The translations under genes were made by a program, and so were the position numbers. A stretch of DNA of 64,000 nt from Paenibacillus sp. FSL K6-1330. GTDB taxonomy: Bacteria; Bacillota; Bacilli; Paenibacillales; Paenibacillaceae. This document shows, one piece after another, positions 1-8,521 of this stretch (the stretch's first letter is position 1; every line of letters starts with the position of its first letter). Location of the stretch: positions 4,415,501-4,479,500 of the forward strand of contig NZ_CP150269.1 of NCBI RefSeq assembly GCF_037976825.1. Direction: 5' to 3'. Under the pieces are notes generated by a model. That model was not told the DNA's origin and did no database searches. It was given only the letters and a program-made list of their open reading frames with translations.

Positions 1-366
1 AGTACGGAGCTCATGAGAAGCTTATCCCATTACGATACGAAGCCCGTTCTATGTGGCAACGATGTCCTCTTTCATGAAATGCTGGTTCATGGAGCCTCTG
101 GTGGAATATTGGCGTCGGCCAATGTGAATACCGAGGTTTTCATTCGGGTGTTTCAATTAGCTGCCCAAGGAGATTATTCACGATCCGAAATGGAATTCGA
201 AGACCTGCTTCCCTACATTCGTAAGCTGTTTGAAGAATCCAATCCCGCTCCGCTAAAATGGTTGCTTGCCAAGCAGGGTATCATCTCATCGGACACCCTT
301 CGACTGCCTATGGGACCCATTACGGATGAGCTTAAGCTCTCATTAGATCATGCAATGAAAATCTGA
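1..366 (+). CDS. DapA/dihydrodipicolinate synthase family protein, C-terminal part (5' end outside window)
   Basis: The frame is open from the first base, so the start lies upstream; 121 residues are visible. The sequence reads like the C-terminal third of the DapA/N-acetylneuraminate lyase (class I aldolase) family: a GND segment, then HGASGGILASANV (the family's late glycine-rich strand), then a helical part with NPAPLKWLLAKQG and LRLPMGPI near the end. Members condense or cleave pyruvate with an aldehyde through a Schiff-base lysine; that lysine would lie upstream and cannot be seen. The substrate cannot be told from this fragment: true DapA, a hydroxyproline-type lyase or a sugar-acid aldolase are all possible. 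Confidence 0.85.
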   Translation, partial: STELMRSLSHYDTKPVLCGNDVLFHEMLVHGASGGILASANVNTEVFIRVFQLAAQGDYSRSEMEFEDLLPYIRKLFEESNPAPLKWLLAKQGIISSDTLRLPMGPITDELKLSLDHAMKI

Positions 367-421
367 TACAACCGGCTCGTTAATGTCATCGATTTCTCCT
401 TGGAATGGCAAGGCATTCTCA

Positions 422-455
422 CTGCCTTGTCATTCTTGCTGCCTTGTCATTCTTG
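422..455. repeat. 17-bp perfect tandem duplication in the 367-653 intergenic region
   Basis: CTGCCTTGTCATTCTTG occurs twice back to back (422-438 and 439-455). Either copy can pair with TGGCAAGGCA around 404-413 with one mismatch, so this may be a weak stem-loop after the DapA-family gene with a duplicated 3' arm. No strong T-run follows. The rest of 367-653 holds only the AAAGGAGA ribosome binding site at 640-647 for the next gene. Confidence 0.5.
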
Positions 456-653
456 AACTGCGTACGTCATCTTCCTCTAAAAGCCCCGCTCTATTTCTTT
501 CACGTCTATGACATGTGATAGATTTCACTGATTTTTCGCCAAAACAAGATGTTTCCGTTAAAATCTATCGCTTTAAAGGATTGATGAATGACAGGGTCCA
601 ACATATAATATGGGTACATTCAATCCTCCCAGAATTTTGAAAGGAGATTTGCA

Positions 654-2096
654 GTGCTGCCCTATTCCAGCCCTAATCATGATTTTGCCTTTGAACAATC
701 TGTAATCGGAATGGCAATGGTATCGCTTGATGGAACGATTCTCAAGGTCAATTCGGCACTATGTGATCTATTGGGATATTCGCAGCAGGAGTTAACTGCC
801 GGGGCGCCGCAAGAAGAAAACAGCTTCCGCGAATTACTGAATCGAGTGGTTCAGAACGCAAAAGCTGCACATGGGCTTCAGCAATCCCTAATCCCGTTTG
901 AATATGCTTATTGCCATCCGTCCGGTCGCGAGTTATACCTTAATGCACGTTGCTCTGTTGAGCAGGATCCGGAGCAGGGTCCCAAGGGATATTTGGTACA
1001 ATTTGAGGATCGAACGCTGCTGAGACAGCTCATGAAACAGCTGGAGCAGATGGAACAGAAGCTCAACGAGAAGGAACATTCGTTTCTGCAGCTGCTGGAA
1101 GGACTTCCCCTCTCCGTACTCATCACAAAAAAAGGCATTGTCCACTATGTTAATCCTGCCGCGCTCAGACTTGTTAACGCTGCGCATCCCCGTGACGTCC
1201 TTGGAATTTCAACCGACGTGATCGTCGACGCATCGTACCATAACGCATTGATGAAACGCAGGGCAAAATATGCGGAGAACGGAGAGCTCGGAAGCTTCAA
1301 TTATCTGATACGCTGTCTGGACGGACAAAAGAAGATGGTCACCGGGTTCACGTTAATCATCAATTATGAAGGCGAGAAGGCCGCTGTCGGCATCTTTAAA
1401 GACATCACAGAGCAGCGGGCAGAAGAGGATCGCGTGATGCAATCCGAGAAGCTGACCACCGCCGGCCAGTTGGCCGCTGGCATTGCCCATGAAATTCGAA
1501 ATCCATTAACTTCGATTAATGGATTCGTGAAGTTGCTGCGATCCGCGGAGCGCAGCAACGAGCTTTATTTTGAAATCATTGAATCGGAGCTCAAACGCAT
1601 CGAGCTCATTGTCAATGAACTCCTGGTGCTCTCGAAACCGCAGGGCGTTCACATCAGCGGACCCATCGACGTGTTTGCCATTATGGAACAGATCATTACG
1701 CTGATGAAGGTTCAAGCTGCCCTCAAAAACATCGAGATCATCCCTCATTATCCGAGGGTTCCGGTCTTCGTTCAGGGTGAAGTAAACCAGCTCAAGCAAG
1801 TATTCATCAATCTGCTAAAAAATGCCATGGAAGCGATGAATCAAGGTGGTACCATTACCTTAGACATTTTGCACAATTCTCAAGAGGTTCAAATTATCGT
1901 GCAGGATGAAGGGGTTGGAATGACACAGGAGCAAATCCAATCCCTGGGACAGCCTTTTGTTACAACCAAAGACACCGGGACGGGACTCGGAATGATGATT
2001 ACCAAGAACATTATTCATAATCATGGCGGAACGATGAACGTAGAGAGCATACCTGATCACGGGACAACCTTTACGATCCATTTACCGGCTTTATAA
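654..2096 (+). CDS. Cytosolic PAS-PAS sensor histidine kinase
   Basis: A 480-residue kinase with a GTG start set by the AAAGGAGA ribosome binding site eight bases upstream. There is no signal peptide or membrane span, so it senses inside the cell. Order: PAS domain about 10-120, a short Gln/Glu-rich coiled coil about 122-145, a second PAS about 146-255, then HisKA with the phospho-acceptor H279 in AGIAHEIRNPLTSINGF, and a HATPase with the N box (NLLKNAMEAM), G1 (DEGVGM) and G2 (GTGLGM). This is the architecture of the Bacillus KinA/KinE-type phosphorelay kinases and of many orphan kinases. No response regulator is adjacent, which fits an orphan phosphorelay role, but that is inference. The next gene starts 27 bp downstream and may be co-transcribed. 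Confidence 0.93.
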   Translation: MLPYSSPNHDFAFEQSVIGMAMVSLDGTILKVNSALCDLLGYSQQELTAGAPQEENSFRELLNRVVQNAKAAHGLQQSLIPFEYAYCHPSGRELYLNARCSVEQDPEQGPKGYLVQFEDRTLLRQLMKQLEQMEQKLNEKEHSFLQLLEGLPLSVLITKKGIVHYVNPAALRLVNAAHPRDVLGISTDVIVDASYHNALMKRRAKYAENGELGSFNYLIRCLDGQKKMVTGFTLIINYEGEKAAVGIFKDITEQRAEEDRVMQSEKLTTAGQLAAGIAHEIRNPLTSINGFVKLLRSAERSNELYFEIIESELKRIELIVNELLVLSKPQGVHISGPIDVFAIMEQIITLMKVQAALKNIEIIPHYPRVPVFVQGEVNQLKQVFINLLKNAMEAMNQGGTITLDILHNSQEVQIIVQDEGVGMTQEQIQSLGQPFVTTKDTGTGLGMMITKNIIHNHGGTMNVESIPDHGTTFTIHLPAL

Positions 2097-2123
2097 CGCA
2101 TACATATTATCGGAGGAAAAGGC

Positions 2124-2576
2124 ATGGACAATCAGGAACCAAAAACACATAAACAATTTGCGATGGACTGCTTCAATCAGGTATGGGATATCTTGGAGAA
2201 CAAACAACGTACACCGGAAGACGAAGAAAACATGATTCACATATGTCACAGCTCGTTTTGGCACTGGACACGGGTTGAAGATCATACACAGCGCAACCTT
2301 TCCATTGGATATTGGCAGCTCTCCAGAGTGTATGCGGTAGCGGGTCAAGGCGAACAAGCACTGCGTTATGCCAAGCGCTGCATCATTGTCGGATCATCGG
2401 CAAGCCTCGAACCATTCTATATAGGTTACGGGTATGAAGCGGAAGCCCGAGCCTATCTGGTCCTGGGAAACAAGGAGCAAGCTATGGCGTCCAAAGAAAA
2501 CGCGACAAGGTATCTCGATAGGGTAACCGACAAGGAGAGCCATCAGATGCTTGCGAACGATCTCAAGAATCTGTAA
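2124..2576 (+). CDS. Conserved small helical (TPR-like) protein of unknown function
   Basis: 150 residues, good ribosome binding site (CGGAGGAAAAGGC) before the ATG. The composition is helical and soluble: an N-terminal aromatic-rich region with SSFWHWTRVEDHTQRNLS, then ALRYAKRCIIVG and AEARAYLVLGNKEQA, which resemble a tetratricopeptide hairpin. No catalytic motif is visible. It follows the histidine kinase closely on the same strand. I do not know a function; a protein-interaction role is only suggested by the TPR-like helices. Confidence 0.8.
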   Translation: MDNQEPKTHKQFAMDCFNQVWDILENKQRTPEDEENMIHICHSSFWHWTRVEDHTQRNLSIGYWQLSRVYAVAGQGEQALRYAKRCIIVGSSASLEPFYIGYGYEAEARAYLVLGNKEQAMASKENATRYLDRVTDKESHQMLANDLKNL

Positions 2577-2606
2577 TCGGACACGGCCTTCCTCTGAGCA
2601 GACCCC

Positions 2607-3239
2607 TTATCGGAATGGTGCAGCCAGTTGATAACCGATATGATAAAAGACTTCTCTGATTAAAAAAGGGACTTTGCTTCTCAGGCTCTGATACGCACTC
2701 CGGGATGCGGGTGAAGGATTGGCTTCCAGGCCCATATCTTCTGCCATCATCATCGCCCGCTTCATATGCAGCGGGTCACTTACAATAAGGTAGGAGGACA
2801 GCCCTGCTGAATCTCCTACCTTATTGGCATAATGCAGATTTTGCTCGGTGATCCTCGAAGCCGTTTCGATAAGGATATCGCTCTCTGGAACACCGTGCTT
2901 GATGGCATACTGCCTGGCGACTTCCGATTCAGCAAGTTCATCCTCCGAACTACGTCCACCTGTAAATATCAGCTTGTTTACGAACTGACGGTCATACAGC
3001 CAAAGTGCATGATCAATGCGTCCCTGAAAAACAGGCGAAGGCTCTCCTTCCCATACTGCAGCCCCCAGCACTATTGCTGCATCAGCCGGGATATTCACTA
3101 TTCTTTGTGCGTAGTTCCAAATCGTGCTGCCCACATATATCGTATAAATCAGCAGGATTCCCATTAGTCCCAGCAAAACTCGAATCACGATACGCTTTCT
3201 TCTGCCCCCCGCTTCCCTTGCCGGCATATTTCGCATCAT
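2607..3239 (-). CDS. SanA/YdcF family (DUF218) membrane-anchored protein
   Basis: 210 residues. A basic N-terminus is followed by one membrane span (about 18-40) and an extracytoplasmic DUF218 domain: AIVLGAAVWEGEPSPVFQGRI, FTGGRSSEDELAESEVA, ETASRITEQNLHYA and SDPLHMKRAMM are the usual family blocks. The family includes SanA, ElyC and YdcF, linked to envelope and lipid-carrier functions in other bacteria; the reaction is not firmly known. The start is backed by GGAGGTGCAAC. It is convergent with the preceding gene, with no obvious terminator between them. A second, cytosolic-looking family member lies at 58.4 kb. Confidence 0.88.
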   Translation of the reverse strand: MMRNMPAREAGGRRKRIVIRVLLGLMGILLIYTIYVGSTIWNYAQRIVNIPADAAIVLGAAVWEGEPSPVFQGRIDHALWLYDRQFVNKLIFTGGRSSEDELAESEVARQYAIKHGVPESDILIETASRITEQNLHYANKVGDSAGLSSYLIVSDPLHMKRAMMMAEDMGLEANPSPASRSAYQSLRSKVPFLIREVFYHIGYQLAAPFR

Positions 3240-3314
3240 GTTGCACCTCCAAGCCCAATCTTAATCTAGCTAAGGCATCCGTTCTAAGCAAGCCGCCCTT
3301 ATTCACAGATTTCA

Positions 3315-3362
3315 GAAAAAATAAGCCCAATGCACCTCATTGTTATGAGAGATACATTGGGC
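3315..3362 (-). terminator. Rho-independent terminator of the GNAT gene
   Basis: On the minus strand GCCCAATG (3362-3355) pairs with CATTGGGC (3332-3325), with a partly paired interior, and is followed by a T-rich run (3324-3315). It lies directly downstream of the GNAT gene. Confidence 0.7.
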
Positions 3363-3383
3363 ACGCATGTTACAACAACAGAA

Positions 3384-3905
3384 CTATGAAATAGTACGCC
3401 ATTCAGACTTTAGCATAGCATAGGAATACTCATCCCACCAAATATCGCCACGAGGGATACACTGTTGAAAATAGCCTTCTCTCCTCATGCCCAGCTTCTC
3501 CATCACCCGGTACGAAGGTGTATTCTCGGGCTGGCATGTCGCAATGATTCGATGCAACCCCAATACCTCGAAGCCGTGCTGAAGCAAAGCTCTGGCGGCT
3601 TCCGTGGCAAACCCCCTACGATGATAGGTCGAATTAAACACCCAGCCGATTTCATACGTATGTTCGCCGAACCATGGATGAAACACCATGTGACCAATCA
3701 CATGCTGATCTTCCTGCAGCATAACCGCATAATGATGAGCTTTTTCACCCTTGTTCTGCTCCAAAAATTGCTTCACCGTTTCTTCCGTATGCACCGGCTC
3801 AGGCATGTAATGCATCACCACCGGATCGGATGTATACTGCAGAACATCCTGCCAATCATCTGGTTCAAACTCGCGAATCACTAATCTTTCGGTAACGATA
3901 TCCAT
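3384..3905 (-). CDS. GNAT acetyltransferase, RimJ/RimL type
   Basis: 173 residues. It opens with TERLVIREF, the hallmark first strand of RimJ/RimL-type N-acetyltransferases, and has the acetyl-CoA loop region in STYHRRGFATEAARALLQHGFE, followed by LHRIIATCQPENTPSYRVMEKLGM. Such proteins move an acetyl group from acetyl-CoA to an amine, often a protein N-terminus or a small molecule. The substrate cannot be predicted. Ribosome binding site GAGGAG precedes the ATG. Confidence 0.9.
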   Translation of the reverse strand: MDIVTERLVIREFEPDDWQDVLQYTSDPVVMHYMPEPVHTEETVKQFLEQNKGEKAHHYAVMLQEDQHVIGHMVFHPWFGEHTYEIGWVFNSTYHRRGFATEAARALLQHGFEVLGLHRIIATCQPENTPSYRVMEKLGMRREGYFQQCIPRGDIWWDEYSYAMLKSEWRTIS

Positions 3906-4260
3906 TTGCCTAACTCCTCTTCAAGTTGTATTTAAGTGTCCTCATTCCTCACACTTCAATACAGAGGCAAATGCGATTCGCCGTATATGCAGATCTTTCT
4001 TGATAACGCCGGGTCACCCTCTTTCACTGTACAGACTACTCCGAATATATTCGCCCTAAATTATGAGACTCCTTCATAATATGTCAAATTCCCGGTTATT
4101 TTGGCTGAGAATCGATTTCATTTTATCAAAATGCATGCCTTCATGATATAAGCAAAAGCTTAAGAATTCTTCTACCCTGGTTAACTTTAAACCTTTGGAG
4201 GTTGTATAGGGAGATAAAACCGTTCAAATGGACAGCCCTTCTCCCTATAGATATTCTTAA

Positions 4261-4512
4261 CTATAGTCTGTAATCCGTGACGGAAAATCAGCAGCAATAA
4301 AGATAGAATGTTTATTGCTGATTCAACTCGTCCAATAGCTGAAGCAGCGTTTCTTCCTTCACTGCGCTACCCCCTCGTCTTTTTCATCAATAACATGATC
4401 CTCCAACAATATGGTATCAGATATGCGACGACTTGAACGGGATCCAGTCGGCAACCATTTATTGTTTAATGAATTTCCATTGACACCGGTTTCATTAAGG
4501 ATATATTATAAA
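4261..4512 (-). other. Intergenic 3906-4640: possible remnant or leader-like small frames
   Basis: The 735-bp divergent gap holds no full gene. On the minus strand a frame runs from about 4509 to 4366 (about 48 codons, ending LLEDHVIDEKDEGVAQ then TGA) without an obvious start codon. A GTG overlaps that stop, has GAGGGGG upstream, and opens a 16-residue frame VKEETLLQLLDELNQQ. This is followed by an AT-rich hairpin (arms near 4286-4301 and 4311-4323). The coupled arrangement looks gene-like, but homology is unknown. A further inverted repeat, TATAGGGAGA (4205-4214) with TCTCCCTATA (4240-4249), lies nearby. Confidence 0.3.
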
Positions 4513-4576
4513 CTTAAATAGAGTTTTTCAATATTAATTCTTCATAAACATTTTGATAATCCCACATTCACGTCCT

Positions 4577-4601
4577 TTTAAGTTTATTTATTAAACTTAA
4601 A
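4577..4601. promoter_or_regulatory. Palindromic operator for the ROK repressor
   Basis: TTTAAGTTTA (4577-4586) and TAAACTTAAA (4592-4601) are perfect 10-bp inverted arms around TTTAT. The A/T-rich TTTA/TAAA arms and 5-bp spacing resemble XylR/NagC-type operators of Bacillota. The site lies 40 bp before the ROK gene. A related half site (ATAAACTTAAAT) sits near 4508. Autoregulation is the simplest reading. Confidence 0.75.
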
Positions 4602-4640
4602 GGGCAGAGTGTTTAAAGAGGAAGGTAGTGATCGCACACA

Positions 4641-5813
4641 ATGGAAGTACATTTGCCCAGCACGATTCGCAGGATGAACAAAGAGATTGTGCTCAACACC
4701 ATTAAGGATATGGGACCTATAGCCCGGACCGACATTGCCAAAGAGACCGGGATAACCAAGGCAACCGTGTCCGATATCGTCAAGACACTCATTGAGGAGA
4801 AGTTAATTTTTGACGAGAAGGATGACGCCGATTTAAGCAAACGCGGCACAAGACTTCATTTTGCCAAGAACGCCGCCTTCGGTATCGCCGTTGATCTTGG
4901 GGGGACTACCCTCCATTTCGGACAATTCAATCTGGCCGGCGAATGCATCGCTAAGCATACCGTTGCTACTTATAAGCATCAGTCAAGCCGGGAATTTCTA
5001 GACCATATGGCAACCGACATCAAAGATTTCATTGAATCTACCAGACAGCCGGCCAACCGCCTCGCATTCATAAGTATTGCCACTCCCGGAATCGTTGATC
5101 CATCCTGCGGCATGGTCCTTGAAGGATCTCCCAACTTGCCGGAATGGAAGAACATTGATCTAAGGCAGTACTTTAGCAACGTATTTCAGGTACCCGTTAC
5201 CGTTGAGAACGACGTGCGAGCTGCGCTTGTCGGCGAGATGTATGCCGGCGCGCTCCAGAATTTAAACTCTGCCGTGCTCATTGGCATTGGAACCGGGCTG
5301 GGTTCCGCTATTCTGATTGACGGCAAATTGATACGAGGTGCAAGAAACGCAGCAGGTGAAATTGGTTACATGCTGTTTCAGCAGCATCATTTGTATACCC
5401 CATCGGACAAGGGACACTTTGAAATTATATGTTCCGGTTCCGGTTTGGAAGCTGCTGCGCTTAAGATTTTCGATAAGAAGCTTACGGCTAAAGAAGTATT
5501 TGAGATGTCTGTGGAGGGAGATATCCAGGCACGTCATTTGGTTTCTAGATTCGAGGAGCATTTGGCCCTGGGCATTCTGAATATTATTTCCCTGCTCAAT
5601 CCGGAGAAGATCCTGCTTATGGGTGGATTAACGCAATCCCTCTCGCTCGAAGGATTGAATGCCAAAGTGGGGCTCCACACTACGGACGTGACCGATGTTA
5701 CGATCGAGATATCAACCCTACAGCATCAATCCGCACTGCAAGGCATAGCCATTCTGGGCTTAAAGCAAGCTTACCCGTCACTTCAATATATGAATGACAA
5801 ACAACTCTACTAA
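4641..5813 (+). CDS. ROK family transcriptional repressor (XylR/NagC-like)
   Basis: 390 residues. An N-terminal winged helix-turn-helix (about 10-65: TDIAKETGITKATVSDIVKTLIEEKL) is joined to a ROK sugar-kinase-like domain with the phosphate loop AVDLGGTT, VENDVRAALVGE and GIGTGLGSAILIDG. The usual CxCGxxGC zinc motif after AGEIGYM is missing, and the segment is instead HHLYTPSDKGHFE. It is therefore a regulator rather than a kinase, and its zinc site is lost or altered. It heads an operon with an uncharacterised protein (18 bp downstream) and an MFS carrier. The likely role is induction of that operon by a sugar or sugar derivative. Confidence 0.92.
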   Translation: MEVHLPSTIRRMNKEIVLNTIKDMGPIARTDIAKETGITKATVSDIVKTLIEEKLIFDEKDDADLSKRGTRLHFAKNAAFGIAVDLGGTTLHFGQFNLAGECIAKHTVATYKHQSSREFLDHMATDIKDFIESTRQPANRLAFISIATPGIVDPSCGMVLEGSPNLPEWKNIDLRQYFSNVFQVPVTVENDVRAALVGEMYAGALQNLNSAVLIGIGTGLGSAILIDGKLIRGARNAAGEIGYMLFQQHHLYTPSDKGHFEIICSGSGLEAAALKIFDKKLTAKEVFEMSVEGDIQARHLVSRFEEHLALGILNIISLLNPEKILLMGGLTQSLSLEGLNAKVGLHTTDVTDVTIEISTLQHQSALQGIAILGLKQAYPSLQYMNDKQLY

Positions 5814-5831
5814 CAGGAGCGTGATTATAAA

Positions 5832-7112
5832 ATGTCAGGAATCCAATTGCACCCGCATGATATTGTAGACGAAGGTATACCGCAGATTATGTCTTATATT
5901 CGTAAGCTGAAGGATGTCCGTTACATCTTCCCTGAAGTTAATACCATTTTCGAACGAAATCCGAACCCTGTTGGCCGTTTACCGCGAAACGCCGTGCACG
6001 AAGTTGTATTCGGTACGGGAACGATGCACGCCATCCTTCCTTCTTATGAGGGCTCTGGACTTGATCAGCGAAGAGAACTCACCCTCAGCCCGGATCAGGA
6101 CCCTTTGATGATGATTAAAGAATCACTGCAGGACGAAGAGTACGAGATTATCCCGTGGCTGAATATTTTAAATGGCCATTTTGAAGGCCGTTTGCTCGCC
6201 AACAACCTAGTTACGGATATGGATGGACAAGTCATACCTCACTGGCTCTGTCCCAATGCCCCTGATGTCATCGGCTTCTGGGAAACAGCATTGCTCGACT
6301 TGCGCAAGCGCTACGGATACACCACTTACATGATTGATCGCATCCGGTATCCGGATTGGGGCGGCGAAGAAGTGAACCCGAAAGGATTGTTAACTTGCTT
6401 CTGTCCGCACTGCGAGAAGAAAATGCTGAAACAGCACATGGATGTAAGCGCCCTCAAGGATACGCTGAGACAATGGACCTCCCTAATTGCAGAGAAAAAA
6501 TTCGAGGAGGCCGTAACGTTTGCCCAAAACCATGTGCTTATACAAGAATGGATCACGTTTCGTCAACGAAGCGTAACCGGCTTCGTGGAACGTCTCATCG
6601 ATCGCGTAAGGAAAGTAAACGAAGACTTTACCTTGTGGCTGGACCTCTGGCCTCCTGCTTACAGCTGGATGCTCGGTCAGGATTATGCAAGCATCACGAA
6701 GTTTGCGCCCGCCTTGAAACATTTTCCGTATCATAAGCTGGGCGGCGGTGCGGACGTACAAGGACTGATTCATTATTTAGCGGATACTGCAGAGGAACAG
6801 GAACGTGCATTCCGAGCTTTTAAAAGATTCTTTGAGCTTCCGTACGACCTGTCCTATGAGACGTTTAAGCGAGAAGGGTTCCCTATTCAATTTGTCGCTG
6901 ATCAGAACAACAAGGTGCGAAATCTATCCGCCCCCGATACGCGTATCTATAGCGGAATTCAGATGTGGAACATCTCTCCTCAGAATCTGATCGAGGCCGT
7001 GAAGGCCGGTGAGCGTAGTGCCGCAGATGAACTGCTGTACTACTGTTACGGCTGGGCTGCGGATGAACTGTTTGAAGCCATACAAACCTATCGAGAGAAA
7101 GGAATGAACTAG
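5832..7112 (+). CDS. Uncharacterised TIM-barrel-like protein, possible glycoside hydrolase
   Basis: 426 residues, no signal peptide, so cytoplasmic. I do not recognise a named family with confidence. The pattern of alternating strands and helices, RKRYGYTTYMIDRIRYPDW, LWLDLWPPAYSW and late aromatic, acidic blocks look like glycoside-hydrolase-like barrels (GHL10 or alpha-galactosidase-related). A CFCPHCEKKM segment about residue 195 could bind a metal or form a disulfide, and is unusual in such barrels. It sits between the ROK repressor and an MFS permease, only 1 bp from the latter. A role in breaking down an imported oligosaccharide or glycoside is inferred from context. Confidence 0.85.
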   Translation: MSGIQLHPHDIVDEGIPQIMSYIRKLKDVRYIFPEVNTIFERNPNPVGRLPRNAVHEVVFGTGTMHAILPSYEGSGLDQRRELTLSPDQDPLMMIKESLQDEEYEIIPWLNILNGHFEGRLLANNLVTDMDGQVIPHWLCPNAPDVIGFWETALLDLRKRYGYTTYMIDRIRYPDWGGEEVNPKGLLTCFCPHCEKKMLKQHMDVSALKDTLRQWTSLIAEKKFEEAVTFAQNHVLIQEWITFRQRSVTGFVERLIDRVRKVNEDFTLWLDLWPPAYSWMLGQDYASITKFAPALKHFPYHKLGGGADVQGLIHYLADTAEEQERAFRAFKRFFELPYDLSYETFKREGFPIQFVADQNNKVRNLSAPDTRIYSGIQMWNISPQNLIEAVKAGERSAADELLYYCYGWAADELFEAIQTYREKGMN

Positions 7113-7113
7113 C

Positions 7114-8295
7114 ATGCAAAAAATACAGCGCCCCATTATTTACTTTCTCATCTTTGCTACCATGTTTGTACTCGGCGGAATTCAGAACACCAAGGGGCTC
7201 ATTCTGGAGAAGGTCCAGACCGATATCAATCTGGATCTCAGCCAAGTCGGCGTTATGGTATCCGTCTTTCAAGTAGGATTTTTGCTGGCAAGCCTTGTGG
7301 CCGGTATATTCGCAGACCGTAAAGGCATCAAGATTGTCATGACCTTCGGTACGGTTCTGATGATTCTCGGTTTAATCGGAACCGGCTCCTCCTATGCCGT
7401 GGCCTTCTTCCTCGGATTCTATCTGATTGTCGGTGTTGGTATCGGCTCCATGACAGTCTCTGTTGCGACGCTGATCCCCACCTTCTTCAAGGAACGATCC
7501 GGCGTGGTGTTCAACCTAGCCAACGCGTTATTCGGAGTTGGAATGATTGTTACTCCGCTCGTACTGAATGCGATTTTCTCTCACAACATCAGTTGGCGGA
7601 TGTTCTATATCGGAGTAGCCGTCGTGATTGCCCTCATTCTGGCTGGACTTATGATGTTTAAACCGGAACGGAAGGTCGTCTCCGAAGGACAAGATAAAGT
7701 CAGCTTGATGTCGGTTGCAAGATTGTTTAAGGATCGCCAAATCTTATACGTCATTCTGTTCATTTTGTTCTATGTTGCAGCAGAAGCCGGATTCCTGAAT
7801 TTCTTCCCTATCTTCTATACGTCGCTGGACATAGCCGGGATGGACGCGGCGCAGAAAGCCTCAACGGCAGCGTATATCATTGCCAGCTTTGCTTTCTTAT
7901 TTACCATTGGACGTTTCGTGGGCGGGTTCATCATCTACAAGCTTGGCGAAAGACGCACCTTGATCGGATTCTCCGTATTCGCTTTTCTAGCCTTGATTCT
8001 CGGGCGGGTCCTAGTTGTGAACGCCAGCTATCTGATGATGCTGTTCGGACTTGCCCTGTCCGTATTGTTTCCGACGGCTCAGGGCATTGCTTCGAAACTC
8101 ACGAAGCAGGCCGGGTCACTGCAAGGCCTCATCTACGTTGCCTCTGGTTTGGGAGGTGCCGTTGTTGGACTCTTGATTGGAGAAGTATCCGATTCCTTTG
8201 GCATTCAGCATGGATTTAATATGATCTTTCTTTTTACAGCAATTATTACAGTGTTGGCCCTGCTTATTCGCACCCCTGGACGGACAAAAGCCTAA
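7114..8295 (+). CDS. MFS permease of the ROK operon
   Basis: 393 residues with about twelve hydrophobic spans. The first cytoplasmic loop carries GIFADRKGIKIVM, close to the MFS signature GxxaDrxGrkxx. A long central loop after MMFKPERKVVSEGQDKVSLM separates the two halves. The start codon lies 1 bp past the stop of the preceding gene, so translation is probably coupled. It is likely the importer for the compound sensed by the ROK regulator; uptake rather than export is an inference from the operon. Confidence 0.92.
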   Translation: MQKIQRPIIYFLIFATMFVLGGIQNTKGLILEKVQTDINLDLSQVGVMVSVFQVGFLLASLVAGIFADRKGIKIVMTFGTVLMILGLIGTGSSYAVAFFLGFYLIVGVGIGSMTVSVATLIPTFFKERSGVVFNLANALFGVGMIVTPLVLNAIFSHNISWRMFYIGVAVVIALILAGLMMFKPERKVVSEGQDKVSLMSVARLFKDRQILYVILFILFYVAAEAGFLNFFPIFYTSLDIAGMDAAQKASTAAYIIASFAFLFTIGRFVGGFIIYKLGERRTLIGFSVFAFLALILGRVLVVNASYLMMLFGLALSVLFPTAQGIASKLTKQAGSLQGLIYVASGLGGAVVGLLIGEVSDSFGIQHGFNMIFLFTAIITVLALLIRTPGRTKA

Positions 8296-8324
8296 TCATT
8301 TCTGCATAATCATTACGCTCCCCA

Positions 8325-8360
8325 AGATCGCCCGCAGCATCGGGCGATCTTTTTATTTTT
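8325..8360 (+). terminator. Rho-independent terminator of the ROK operon
   Basis: AGATCGCCCG (8325-8334) and CGGGCGATCT (8341-8350) form a perfect 10-bp stem with a 6-nt loop, followed by a T-rich tail. Confidence 0.92.
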
Positions 8361-8521
8361 GGACTGCCACGATGCTCACAAGAGATTTTTCATCTTCTGT
8401 GCAACATTAGCACGTCCCGTCCGTCTATGGATATATAGCAGCAAGTACATATTACCAATTCATGATAAGACTTAGCTGAATCCTAGCGTTCTATGATAAT
8501 CTACATTTGGAGGATACTACC

